A stretch of DNA of 64,000 nt. Source: Acanthornis magna (lineage: Eukaryota; Chordata; Aves; Passeriformes; Acanthizidae). The stretch is from positions 11,025,501-11,089,500 of the forward strand of contig JAWUZG010000004.1 in assembly GCA_036785705.1 (NCBI GenBank). Direction: 5' to 3'. Positions 1 through 13,212 of the stretch are shown piece by piece. Under the pieces are notes generated by a model. It saw nothing but the letters and a program-made list of their open reading frames with translations, was not told the DNA's origin and did not search any database. The number at the start of each line of letters is the position of its first letter. Position 1 is the first letter of the stretch. The position numbers were made by a program, and so were the translations under genes.

Positions 1-3000
1 ACTGAGCCCTTATTACTAACACTGATTTTCTGTGGGATAAAAGTGCTAGGTGAGATATTTTTATCTTTCTGAAAGGTCTTAATTTTCTGGAGTACCTAAC
101 ATTTACCTGAGCAGATGATGTGGTAGCAGCATAACCAAGAAAATCAAATAAAATGTTTATTGATGAGAAACAAAAAATAAATCTGCTTTTCAAAGTAAGA
201 GATCACACCTCCTCTCCTTCTCCTTGCCAAGAAAAGAATGTTAAATCTTAAGACTTAAAATGCATTTAAAATAAGTAAATTCCTCTCTCATCACTCCTGT
301 GATTTTAGTGAACAAATTTGAATCAAATTACCTTGCTCTCAGGGAAAAAAAAGTGCCTTTTTTTTTTTTAAAGGCCTGTGTGATTTACATTTCTCACTTC
401 AAGATATGGGATGTTCTGTTGTTAGGTGATAGAGATAAATGTGTTTCATTATCTGCAAAAGACCTTTCATCCTGGAAGAAAAAGTGTAGAGAGTTCAAGA
501 ATTTTTTAATCACTTGTCTGCTTTTCCAAATGCAAAACTTTCAATATTTTAGTGCTTTCAACATTTTTTTCCTGATATTTCAGGTATGTATGTGATAATC
601 CTTTAATATTAGTTTCCATTACCTATGAAGAACACTCTTTAAGATACCTAGCTAGCAATTCCTTTGAGAAAAAGGGGCATCTCCAAATATAGATCCTTTC
701 CCTAAAAATAGATCTCTGCATTTAGTAATAATTTGTCTGCCTCTCTGATTTCGAGTATTTACGCGCTCTCATCACTGGTATCTTCTTAGGACATTAAGCA
801 ACAGCAGCAAGAGGAAAGGTCCCTAGAGCAGGTGGCAGTTCAGCTCACTCAAACCTACCTGCCCAGCTCCATTTCACTTTGCTGGAGTCTCTCTTCACTG
901 TCTCTGCGTCACTGCCATCTGTTAGAAAGATCTCAGAGCTGCACTCTCTCCCTGCCTGCCAAGACCTCAGTTCAAAGCTAGTTCAAGGGGAAAAAAAAAC
1001 CTAAAGAACTCTGTAAAGACAGAAGAACAGAAGTCTCTTTCAAGTTGCACTGGAGGTAGAAATGGAACTTCCTATAGCTGCAGGTCACTGTCAGAAGATC
1101 TATCACCTCTGTCCCAGAAGGCACCTGGGAAGTGTGGCCAGCTGTGGAGTGGCTGCAACACACACAGAACACTCCTTCAGGCACGTGGCAAACCGGGAAC
1201 ATGCGACAGGAGGCAAATGGATGGAAACGGAAAGAGTTGGGATAATTAGAGTTGAATGAATGTTCCTATTAACCCTAGCCATTGCAAGTCTTCCTTTTTC
1301 TATTCTTCTCCCTGCAGAAGTACTCTCATATGTGAATTTATATGGCCTTCTATGAATGCATACTCTTGTATAATTCAACTTTATGAGCATTTGGAGGCAA
1401 TGAAGACTAAAGTAATCAAATGAATTGAAATATAAAGAACATTTTAGAGAATATTCAATTATAAGTATATGTTTATTGTAGCACTAATTTTTGTGCTGAC
1501 ACCTGTTTCAGTTTAACTAAAAAGTTTGCAGGCAATTTTTGCTTGAAAACATAGAAGGTATTCAATCTTATTGTCTTTAAAATAGTAACCTGTGCAGAGA
1601 ATCTGCAATACCTTTTGTGTTATTACTTTCTCCTTTTCTTTTTTTTGTCTTGAAAAGTAATGATGTATTTGGAGCTTTCATGATTGTTGTTGCTGCTTCT
1701 TCTGCTCTGAACTCTTAAAAATACTTTGCTTAACAGCCAACAATGATCACAGAGTCGTCTTCTAAACAAATTTGGAGAAAATGTTTGCTATAGTCCCTGA
1801 AAGCAGGAAGATAGATTAAAATATTTCTGCTTTGAACCTTTGTAGAAGACATTAGAAGGCAACACATGTCTATTGTTTAGAGAGAAATATTTTAGCAACT
1901 ATTTTTTTAAGATTGTTAGTCCACTTTACCCCTCTCCTTTGATATTTTTTAAATTCCTTTGTCTTTTATTTATTTATTTATCACATGGTTTTGATTATTC
2001 AGCTACACACATTTTTAAGTATCTGCAATTATGCAATTATATGCCAATATAAGTATTGTGTTAAGGAAAAGGAGTGAGTTCTGCCCAAAAGGAGTAAGCC
2101 ATTTCTCCCCTGAATTATCCAGCCCAGATTATTTTTTATTCCAGGGAAAATCCAGAGAGAGCCTTTAGGACCTTTTCCTCTCTTACACAAAAACATGATC
2201 CTTGCAATTGATTAGGCCTGTTTTATGAGAATCTTTCTTCACATGAACAAAACAGACTGAACTTAATCTACATAATGCTGCCACAGTGTATTCTTACTGC
2301 TGTATATTGTAAACAGCAGCTTTGTGATTCTGTGGATCTCTGGAAATGTTTCAAATAGAACAATCCAAACTTAAATGACACAAAATATTATTGAAAATGT
2401 TTGTAGCATTCTGCCAGTCCACTAAATCTATATTTAATTTTTCTAGGCCTTTTTTAAAATCAGTTCCTACCCAGCTAAACATTTCAATGCAAGCTTCAAT
2501 TATGTATGCTAATATCACATAGATGAGTTCATGTAATCTGTTGGATTACACATATTTTTAAGAGCTGAACTGAAAAATAATAAATTTTCTACCTTTTTCC
2601 AGGTTTAATGTGATACAAAAATAATCTCGTTTCATTTTTCTGTACCACTTTCCATGAAGTTTCACCTAAATATTCTAAAAAAAGAACAGTACTTCATTGT
2701 TAGAATAACCTTACAGTTGTGAGGGGAGTAAATTTTGTCTCAGGAAGGGAGAAAGAGAAACAAAAATATCTTGGTTTCAATGTTGGAAACTCATAAAAAG
2801 ACAACAACTTTTGGTTACATAAAACATACCTGGATTATGATACAAATGCCTATGTTTTCCAACCAGTTAAATCATACCTCCATGAGTAAAAAGGTGAACA
2901 TTTTTCTCAAAGTCCCTTTTGTATCTGAAGAAAAAGTGTTTTTCCAACCCAATATATATGTGTTGGTTCTTGAGCTGGTATGCAAGATAGGGCAGCCAGT

Positions 3001-6000
3001 GGTCAGAGAGAAGTCTTTGTAAAACTAAAGGAACAGGTCTGCTCTTCCCATGTGTCACATTATATAATCTACATCTGATGTTTATAGTACAAAGCTGAAA
3101 AATATGAAACTTTAGTCTCAGTCTTCAATGTTGAAGGGAGAAGACAGGATGGGAGAAAATAACCATGAAACATATTATATGAAATTGGCTTGTAGTTGTT
3201 CTCTTGCATGGATCTGCAAATATTAAGGACAAGACTTACTATCTTGATCTCCTCAAATGTGAATAAGAAAAATATGAACAACTGTCTTATACCATCACAA
3301 ATTTCAGTGACAGAGATGACCGTTCTGAACACCCAGCTCCAGTGCTTTCTTTTCAGGTTCATATAATACATAACATTTATCTGAAAGGCTTGAGGAAATC
3401 ATTATATGTTTAAAGATGGCTTCACTAATTTTAAAGACTGCAAGCACTGCTTAGTCCATTGCCTCCTGTGGAAGTTTTTCTAGTGTTTAATTACTATCAC
3501 AGCCGGGAAAACACACCTTATTTCAAGACTGATTTTTTCTCTCATTTCTACTTCCAGCCATTTAATCTAGTTTTGCTTAAGTCAGCAATGCTCTATCACA
3601 CTGGTATAACATCACTTTTCTATATCTGTCTATGAAGAGTAAGCAGTTCCCAATGTTATCTTTAGTAAAAGGATTATTTTAGGTATTTAGGCTCCACATT
3701 GTAAAGCTTATTTCCTGGCTTTGAATGATTTGCTTAATTAATACTTGATACCACAAAATGGTATCTGCCATCTCCATGAAGTTTTTAATGCTAGGCTTGA
3801 CATGTGATATAAATATTTAAAAAAGGAAAGTGACAGAATTGATCCATAGGAGAACTCTAAGTGGAGAAGCATTTAATTGACAAGAAGCATTAATCCTCAC
3901 TGTTTTGAACTGGCTAGTCTGAATAGACCTAGCAAGAGCCCTTTTGTCCCTGACTAGGTGTGTTGTAATGTGAATGTTACATCTTTTGATGTATGATAGT
4001 AAAAGGTAATTATTGACTGCAAAGAAAAAATTTCTATTACTAATCAATCCTTCATTTGATCAAATATGTTGAATAGCCTGTCTTGGAACTGGTCAGATAA
4101 GTTTAAATTTTTTTAAAAATAAGACAATAAATTTATTCAATGTATTTTTTCAAAGCTGTTTTCCCTTTTTTGCTATTTAATGAATTTTTAGATCTTCCTT
4201 ACGTATATTCATTGATGCTTAAGGAAATATTGAGATGTCTAGAAAGGAGGTTGAGGAAATAGATATTTATTCTAAATTGCTGTCACTGATACTCAATGAC
4301 TTTCTTGTCACAGTGACAGTTCTGTTCCCTCATGGAGTGACATATTCAGAGGATGAGGTGAGATTTCTGCTGTCATTGCATAACAAAAATGTGATATGGG
4401 AAAAGTGCTTTTTTGGAAAGAGATTGTTTTTTCCTGCCCAAGTTCTATTGCAAGTAATTAGCTAGCAAGAAGTTATATCTCTGTTACATAGAGAGAGTTA
4501 TTTCCTTCCTTCCAATCCACAGTTGCAGTAGTGAGGGAAAGTTCAGGTTCTTGTCCTTTCAAGAATGAAATCAAAACTATTAACAAATTTAAACTACTGA
4601 TGGTCAGTCTAATTTTACATAATTGCAAATTATCATAGAAAATTCAAAGGAATTATTCCTTCCTTTCTAAAATATGGCCGTTTTTTTTTTTCTTGAGACA
4701 ATACTACCTTTCTCTAATGACAGCAGGCTTACATAACAAAAAAGCTATTTTTCCACCCCTCTAAATATGTTGACACCACTTATCTAAGACAGGTTTTTAA
4801 GAGATTTCTGAATTAAGAGCTCTACCTTTGAGTTATAAAAAAGCTGTAAAGATCTGAAAAATAAAATTCATTTCACCTCTAAACAGGATTATAATGTGCA
4901 TAGACCAAGTAGCCTGCTTAGTAACATTTCAGCAGGGTTGTCAAACCACCCATATGAAAGATATGTTCACATATGCCTTGTCCGGTATATCCTAGTTCAA
5001 GCACTGTAATTTGTCAAGATGGTATATCTTGTTCTAGAGCATTTGTTACTGGATTAAAAGTGTGATAATCATTATTTAACTACTGCAAATATTCTCTAAC
5101 AGTGAAGAATATTTTGAAAGTGGTGCTCATATTTTCATTTATCTATGGAGAAAGGAGGCAAAGAGTCATCATTTTAAAACAGAACTATTTCATGGCACTG
5201 AAACCTTTTCAGAAGGGATTGTTGACATTACATATTCAGTTTGCTCTTCTTTTACTATTTACTTAGTGACTAGAGGAGAGCTTGATAATATTGAAGAAGT
5301 GGGAAATTAGTCCTTCCCTCATGATCAACTGCTAAAACCCAGAAGTTTCCATACAGAAGAATGTATTAGAGAAAAAGAATCCCTAAACAGGGATTCTAGG
5401 TCAAGCAGAGATGCTTCTGTGAAAAGCAGGCTGCTGGCAGGACTTAGGGAGACAAATAAACTTTTAGGGACCGTAAGGGAAGTACATGTACAGAGGGATA
5501 GGAAAAGTGGTTTATAAACCTTTTGGTTTTCATACATTATTGTTAACTTCGAGGCTTCCCTCCACAAAGAATTAACTGCTTGAGTTCCAATAAAAGTTGG
5601 ATTCCTATATGTATACACCTTTCTAACTTTTGTAATGCTTCAAGGAAAGGGTTTGGACAAAGAGAGGTCTGGTTTAATGTTCTGTCAGATAAAGTGATAA
5701 TAATTCTTATCTGAAGATTCCTTATTCCACACCAACAAAATGCTATTTTACTATTGTTGTGTTTCGCTGTGTTACTCTAGGGCTCTTCATGGTCATAACT
5801 TCTTCAGTACAATTTTTTTATCTGTTTGTTTCTATTCTAATCTTCATTTGATGATTCTCAGATTTTTGGGGAACAATATTCCCTGAAAATAGTTTATTTG
5901 TGTAAGATAAATGAATTGTCCTAAAACTATCAAACCGTGGTATTCTGAAAGATCCAATACTCAAAATATTTGAACTAGTATTTGCTTCTTCTGGAACTAA

Positions 6001-9000
6001 ATAAAGATCATAAATAAGAAAAGAACATTTATTTCTTCAATTAAATTACCTTTCCAAGCTATTTTATTATTGATGGGAATTTACCTGCAAATAAGAATAA
6101 AGATTTATCTTAGCTAAATGCATTTACAAGACATTTTAATGGATAAAAGTTTTGTTACAACTGTCAAACACTGTGCTGTAGCATGCTTTTGAATATAAGT
6201 TGCCTATAAATATGCATAGCCTTGTACTTTAAATGAAAAATGTTTCAATATTTGGGCCTGTAGACAATTTCTTTTTCACCTTTAGAAGAAATTTAATGTA
6301 GAACAAGATACAGTTTTGGTTGCTATTTTACTATTTAAGGCTAGATACAGTGGAACAGATCTTCTTGGTATAAGTTAGCACAGATTCTTGAAAAGCCATT
6401 CTTTTGCTAGTGTGCAATAGAGAATAATTTCTACTTTTCACATAACTTACAACAATTTTTCAGTGTAGAATTTAATCAACACTTCAAAAAGATATTTTTG
6501 TAATATCTGCATGGGAGTGTTTTTGAGGATATTGTTTATGCCCATTATAATATGTCTTTGCGATTAAATATCTTTGAGATATTTTACTGCCAATGTAAAA
6601 ATATATTGACCAAAATATTTGAGTCTTAGTTTGAGTAGGATCTACTTAGATACATTTGCATATATGTATATAGACTTTTTTAATGTTATCTTTAAAAAGA
6701 TTAAACTATGATCAGTAAAATGTTGAGCTCTTGAAAGACTCCCAATGAAAGGAAATGCTAAATTAGACAGCAAATATTGTCATTTTTCCTCCCCATTGCA
6801 TAGAGCTAGGGAGATTAAAAGAATATGTGAACTTGAATACTATATGATATACTGCACTTCAATATCACACAAGCTGTCATTCTTAAGCACAAAGAGGTAA
6901 GATAAGTACTATTTCAAACTTAACTTCAGTTTCCCTACTTTTATGGATTTAAGCCTGACCATTAATGCACTTTTTGTGATTTAATTTCTTCCACAAATAT
7001 ACTTAATTGCTTACTATGTCGTATAATGTTCAATAAAGCAAAGCAATGAAGCAAAAATAGCAGGGCCTCTTACAAAGGCTAAAATGAAACTCTTATGAAG
7101 ACAAGAGTGAGTAATGCCTTGGTGCTAATTAGAGTGGTATAGCCAGAGCATATAAACAGTGTGAAACCTCATTAAGCTTGATTAAAATGTGAGCTTAGAA
7201 TTTATCTGGTCAGAGACATGAATTAAAAAAGTGTAGTTTTATTAGCCCCTACGGTCAACCTTTGCTTCTCAATAGGGAGTATTCTCATATGGTTTGGTTA
7301 CCAAATAATGGACAATGAATGAAGGCCCCCTTTCAAGCTTTAAAGAGCAATAGACATTCTATATATAGTTTACAAGAAAATAAAATGTGTTTTGATGTTT
7401 GTATACCTTTACAGAAAAATTGCTATTAATAATAAGGTTTTCAATTAAAAAAAAGACCAACTAAATAAAAAGGAAATATTTAGAGATATTTTAAGAGTGC
7501 TCCAGGAGAAATTAGGGGCTTTTCTTGTTCTGTAGCCTAATAATTTCTGTACTTTCATACATAAAAATACACTTCTAAACCTGCATTGCTCTGCCAGTCT
7601 CTGCAAATTATATACATAGTTCAAGGTCATTACATGAATAGTAAATGACAATTATTACTATCATTCTTTTATTTATTAACCAGGTGGGTCAGTTTACCTG
7701 AATGAATTAGGCATATGCTAAAACTGTTATGACTGCTTTTCTTAATAATACATTAGTGTGCATTAAACAGCTATTTCTTCATTTAGCAAATGTGATCTAA
7801 CACTGAGAAGATGGGGTGATGGTCAAAGCAGGTGGGTATGACCTCGAATAATATTAATGAAAACACTGATTCCAATAAAATAAAGGCAGTAAATCAAGAA
7901 TATATTTTCCCACCTTGCCAAGTCATAAGCATATGTTTAATTTTAAATAATCAGTAATTCCACTGATTTTAACAAAATTAGATGACAACTTTGGTTTTGC
8001 ACCTTCCTTACTCCTCTAAGAGCAGGCAAAGCAGCCAACTCCACTTTCTGAAACAAATTCCACATTTTGTTGACAACAACAGCGATTCCCTTGTCTTTGA
8101 GACAACTTCTACAAATGCTGTAAAAATGTCATATAGAGTGCAGAAAAGGCCAGTGTTGTTTTGAGCTCCAGCAGTGATTTTGCAGATATTGGCTTTCTTC
8201 CAGCTTCTAGAAACTCAATGGTCTCATTTTTTCAAAGTTTTGTTAAAGGTTTTGATATCTGAATGTTCCTGGGTATAAATATCTACTGGGATATACCTTA
8301 GCTTTCAGCTGATCTCTGTGCTTTACACTTATTTCTGTTTAAACTACAGTTTATGAACTTATGGAATAAACCTGGACCTTGCCCTGGTTAGATTGCAGAT
8401 GACTACATGAACATGAATAAAGGAACTAGCCTAGTTGTCAGGTAGTCAATTAGCATTTAATGGCAATTCTTTTTGTGGCAGGACTATTAAGTAATGCTCA
8501 GTCCTGATGTATTTTAGCTCTACATTAATTACAACAAGATCTAAACATTTTTTTAAACACAACTAAAGCAATTTTTTTTTTTAAATTTGCCTCTAGCTAA
8601 AAAAGTACCTTATGTTTCTGTGTAAGTAAAGAATGACTAGTGCTAGAAACTTCAAGCCGAGTGTTCATTCAGAGGAGATCAGAGCATGGGTGCAAGGTAT
8701 GGCTTTGTTATATTGACATTAAATGTCTCTGGTGTCAAGAATGACACTCGGAAATTAATGTATAAAGGATAAGTCTTAACAGTTACTTTTTTCTTTATTT
8801 ATAATGGTCATTTTTTTATCTCCACAAAGTGTTCAAGACCAATAATTTTAATAAGGACAAATGTTCTTATTTGGTACTCAACTATTCTGCCTGAGACCAA
8901 CTAACTTTCAGAACTGTAAATGTCTGTAAAGATATATAAAGATTTATATAATAACTTATTAAAAATACATGCATCCATATTTAAAAACTTTCATGCACAT

Positions 9001-9176
9001 ATTTCTGAAAAACAGCAAGCCAAACTATTTTACTCTTTTTCTGGATCTCCACTAAACATGTTTAGGAACTCAGAAGACAGTCTCAGGATATACTGCATGA
9101 AAACCACCTGAGGAGCTATCAGCCAAAAAAGAGGCAGTACACATCAATATTAGGTTTTTCCATAATCCTGTGGTTG
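1..9176. other. AT-rich non-coding DNA, no gene recognised
   Basis: About 9.2 kb with no exon, RNA gene or transposon that I can recognise. Open frames are all under about 100 codons and show no domain or family resemblance. The stretch 780-1,230 is richer in G and C than its surroundings but has no clear coding structure. Homopolymer A/T runs and a short TTTA run near 1,960-1,980 are present. An 8-bp perfect hairpin with a 4-base loop lies at 5,377-5,396. Very old, diverged repeats could be present and escape reading by eye. Confidence 0.6.
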
Positions 9177-9181
9177 TTGAG
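9177..9181. repeat. Target-site duplication, left copy (TTGAG)
   Basis: Five bases TTGAG immediately before the LTR, matched exactly by TTGAG at 9,844-9,848 immediately after it. This marks the integration site and shows that neither LTR edge has been lost. Confidence 0.85.
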
Positions 9182-9843
9182 TGTCCTAGGTTACATGGAA
9201 GGTGTAACCAAAAGTATGTATTCTAGTACCATCTCCATAAGTTGTTAAAACAGGTGGGGCAGTGCTCTTTGTGTTCAGCATGACCCAGCCCTGATAACAC
9301 CATCAGGGGGCTATCTCTGCTAATGGGCCGTCAAGGTCTCTGGGAGTGACTCATAGAAATCCATCAGCCCATTGTGAGCTGCCCCGCCCAAAGGGGAGGA
9401 GCTGAACATTCCCACCAGCATATAAGAGAGAGACTCTGGAACATTGGGCTACCTTTTTCCACTGGATTCCCAGAGGGGAAGAACTCAAGAGCCACCGCTG
9501 GACCTCCAGAGACTGACGAGATTTTTCTACAAGATCACCGTTTCAACAAGACTACATCCATCACTCCGACAGAACTGCAGCCACCATCGTTAACTGGACT
9601 GCTAGCACCACCCTAACAGGGTGACAAGTTGTATTCTAACTTTTTCTATCCGAACTGTTGTTTCTGTATTATTGCCTTGCTCTAAATTTTAGTGTAAAAA
9701 CTGTTATTCCTTTTCCCCTTTCTTTGTCTGAAAGCCCTTGATTCTGAAGTTATAATAATTTAGAGGGGAAGGAGGTCACATTATCCATTCTAAGAGAGGC
9801 TCTCACCTTCTTTAGCAAGACACCTGTCTTTCAAACCAAGACA
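9182..9843 (+). mobile_element. Solo LTR of an avian endogenous retrovirus (ERVL-like), complete
   Basis: A 662-bp long terminal repeat left by recombination of an endogenous retrovirus. It begins TGTCCTAGG and ends CAAGACA, so it has the canonical TG...CA edges. The 5 bases before it (TTGAG, 9,177-9,181) are repeated exactly after it (9,844-9,848), which is a perfect 5-bp target-site duplication and fixes both ends. A TATA box (TATAAGAG, 9,421) lies in the middle, as expected for the U3/R boundary, and the sequence is clearly more GC-rich than the flanks. I recognise the sequence as a passerine LTR family; ERVL-type elements in birds usually make 5-bp duplications, but the class name is an inference. 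No gag, pol or env sequence adjoins it, so it is a solo LTR. The 80-codon open frame inside it is not a gene. Confidence 0.88.
9418..9430 (+). promoter_or_regulatory. LTR TATA box
   Basis: GCATATAAGAGAG sits about 240 bp into the 662-bp LTR, where the retroviral core promoter belongs. It would start transcription rightwards. Whether it is still active cannot be seen from sequence. Confidence 0.5.
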
Positions 9844-9848
9844 TTGAG
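9844..9848. repeat. Target-site duplication, right copy (TTGAG)
   Basis: Exact partner of 9,177-9,181 on the other side of the solo LTR. Confidence 0.85.
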
Positions 9849-12664
9849 TCAGTGCCACCATTGGTTAGAGTACTGAAATACAATATTTACACTGTACCCA
9901 GAGCCATCCATACTTACACTAAGATGAGCTCACACCTACTATTTGGAAGACTGGAGTATAACTACAAATCTTCTTGTCTCTCTCCCACAGTGCATTTCAG
10001 TATTCTATGCTCCTCCTGCTTTGTAACTGTACCTCTCATGAGTAAAAATTCTGGATTTATTTTTGAGAGTATTTTTAATATAGATGACTGTTTTTAGATA
10101 TTGCTTCCTGTTACAATTTAGATTTTAGTATTTTCCTGTCAGTATTCAAATTGCTATTTTTAGGTATGCTTCATTTTTAACAAATACTTCTGTCAGAAAA
10201 TAATATTAAAATCCTTTATAATTTTTTGCTGTCAATCTTAGACCTGCCTTCTCATACCATTAATCATATTAAATCAAAAATAAAGAAAGAATTTAACTTT
10301 CACCTTAAGGGGCTCTAACACCAACAATGACAGCTGAAGCCACAGAGTGAAGGAAAATGAGTCCCTTCTGATAAAGCGAGAAAAAAAGAGAATCCAGCCT
10401 TTGTACTGCCACTTTGTGTTAAACGTGGGTGGAAAACAAGACAATGGAAAATAGAGGTTTGGTCTTACAGAGGTTTGAACAGCTTCTAAAGGTGCCGACT
10501 ATGACCCTTTTGCCATTCAAGATGATGGATTTAAGAGAGGTTCTATAAAAGAGTTCTTGGCTGAAAGTACTGCATTTCTAAAGGTTATTGGCAAGCCAAC
10601 TCAAGATAATGAATTTATTTTTTTTTTATTACATCTGTTCCAAAATAGTCTATATTTGATCTCTGTTATTCTCAGAGCCTCATGAACTGTGCAAATATGT
10701 GCCCAGGGTATTCTATTCACAATGAACTCCTAGCCACAAAACTGAATTGCGAAAAGTAAATTTCCTGGGTTCTTTTGCTTCTCCTATCGATTTTTTTTCC
10801 TGTTTTACAATAAAACCTTATAAGCCTGAATGCTAAACAATGGCAAATTTTGTCCCCTCACATAAGAATCTCAAACATCAATGCAAAGAAACGCTTGGCT
10901 TCTGCCTTAACATCACAAAGAGAATCTGGCTGAATGCCTACATAATCATTGAAAATATTTTCAAAACTTCTTTGTGAACTGTGTCAGTGTCTTAATGTTT
11001 AATAATGAGATCAAAACATGAGAAGTTATGCCAGTATCATAAACAATGTCACTGTGATTGATTTGCAGATGTTGTATTTATCTCATCATCACAAGCAATC
11101 CCCACATGCTTTTCTAATTTCCCCACTCTTCATCAGTGTGTAGGGTCATAAGGTCACTTGCTCTCAAAATTCCTGCAGTATTGTTCTTTTTTTTTTTTCC
11201 TATGTGAATATAATATTTGGTAGGAACACCAACAACTGTTTTTCCTCAGTTATAAATTTAACACGAGTAAGGATGTGTATTCTTAGCTAGGATTTTTTAT
11301 CCAGGTAGGGCAATCTATTATTATTTCACAACAAAAATGGGTAGAATTTGTTGGGTTTTGTTTTCTTTAAGCAATATCTGTATTTGTTTATAATTGAGAA
11401 ACAGCACTCCTGTAGTGTTATAGAAGAGATTTTCTTGTTTCATTCTGTTTTTATTTTGCTTTTTGTTTTTCTTTTCACAGAAACAGCCTTTAGACCACAG
11501 TTTACAATCAGTGAATATACATATTAGCAGCAATTAGACCCAACTAATTATCTTATCACAGAGGAAAAGGTTAGAATTAAGTTTCTTCGTTGGACACCTG
11601 CTGTGTAGATAATTAAGTATCTCTATGGTTTCTTTCATTACTGCATTCAATAATAGCTAAATACCAGTGAAACTAGCCATAATCAGACATGATCTGAGGA
11701 AATATGAGGCAGAGAGAAAAGATAGAGACAAACGATATTTTCAAAAGAAGATTTTTCATCTCGATTTTTCACCTTAAATGCAAATTGTCTAGGGTAGAAT
11801 TGTGGAGACAGCCAAACAGTAACATCATCAGGTAGAGGCACCTTAAGACATGAAAACAAGAACATTCTCTAAAGGTGCCTTGGGTTACACTGTGGGGTTT
11901 TTTCTGTCACGTCTTACTCTATCCCTGTGTCCCTTCCTGCTAATCAACCCAGTGGCAGAGTCTGTATCATTGTCCACACTCATGTGCTGTCCTTCAAAAT
12001 AATTTTCACTTCATGCCTCTGTTTAGATTATTAGTTTCTAATTTAGCTTCCCATCTTCCCTGCAGAACTGAACTGACATTTGCTGTAAAAATGTCATTTA
12101 CTGTCTATTATAGTCTTTTTCCAATCTCATGGTCACCTAATATGCGTTGACTTTAAACTCTTCAGAAAAGCATCTGTCTGCTATACCTACATTCAGCTAC
12201 TAAATGAGACAGCTCTCACTAATCATAAGGCTCCTAAATTGTATATGGAAATAGGCAGAAGTCTTTGCATATTTCGAGAAAGTGAATCTTCATATATAAA
12301 CTCAAGCCTGAAAGTCAAATAGACAAGGTCTGTGTCTGATAGTTTTCAATGATACCAACATCTGTCGTTTTCCTGTGTAATCAAAATATCCATGATAGTT
12401 TCTTGGTACACCTAAAAGTTGATTTGAGGATAAGGTTCTGAAGTATGTGTATTAAACCTTATATAACATAGTGAGAACAATGTAACTCTATTCTAAGTTG
12501 ATCTTATAGTCTCCAGCATCAATATATATTAATAACAATAATAGTAATTCGCCAAAATCACTAGAAGAAATACTTTGAGGTAATAGTAATGCCATCTGAT
12601 AACTTCAGAGTGGATTCTGTTTATTTTACTTACTCATTATTACAACTATTTTCTCAAAATAAGG
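9849..12664. other. AT-rich non-coding DNA, no gene recognised
   Basis: No exon, RNA gene or recognisable repeat. Contains ordinary T runs, for example near 11,190. The open frames here have no recognisable domains. Confidence 0.55.
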
Positions 12665-13212
12665 ATAGAATCATAGAATCTTTTAGGTAGGAAAATACCT
12701 TTATGGTTATTGTATCCAAATGCAAACCCAGCACTGCCAAGTCTACCACCAACCCAAGTCTTTCAGCACCACATATAAATGCCTCTTAAATACCTCTGGG
12801 GATGCTGACTCAACCACATCCCTGGGCAGCCTGTTCTAATGCTTGACAAACCTTTCCATTAAGAAATTTCTCCCAATACTATCTAAAACTGTTCTAAAGC
12901 ATCTTGGGGTGATTTCCCCCTGTTTCTTGCTACTTGTGAAAAAGAGACAGACCCCCATCACTACAACCTCTTTTCAGATGGTTGTAGAGAGTGATGAGGT
13001 CTCCCCTGAGCCTTCTTTTGTCCAGGTTAAACAACCCCAGCTTCCTCAGCTGCTCCTCATAAGACTTGTGCTCCAGACCTTTCACCAGACTTTGTTGCTC
13101 TTCTTTGAATGTGCTTCAGCATCTCAATGTCTTTTTCATGGTGAGTGGCCCAAAACCAAACCTAGGATTCAAGATGTGGCCTCACCAGTACAAATTGAGT
13201 GAAGAGTTTAGG
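12665..13212 (-). mobile_element. CR1 LINE fragment, 5'-truncated, with 3' end
   Basis: A chicken-repeat-1 retrotransposon in reverse orientation. Its 3' tail is at the left, where AGAATCATAGAATC is the reverse complement of the CR1 terminal ATTCTATG repeat. Reading leftwards on the minus strand, about 13,150-12,850 translates to the C-terminal end of CR1 ORF2 (the part after the reverse-transcriptase core), including motifs such as [20 protein letters not shown] and [11 protein letters not shown]. In-frame stops and indels show it is dead. The plus-strand 119-codon open frame over the same bases is a shadow. The 5' truncation to about 550 bp is typical of CR1 insertions. Confidence 0.88.

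Noticed and set aside
780..1230. GC-richer patch that could be an exon or promoter
   Set aside because: No convincing splice sites, CpG enrichment or protein resemblance; overlapping short frames exist on both strands.
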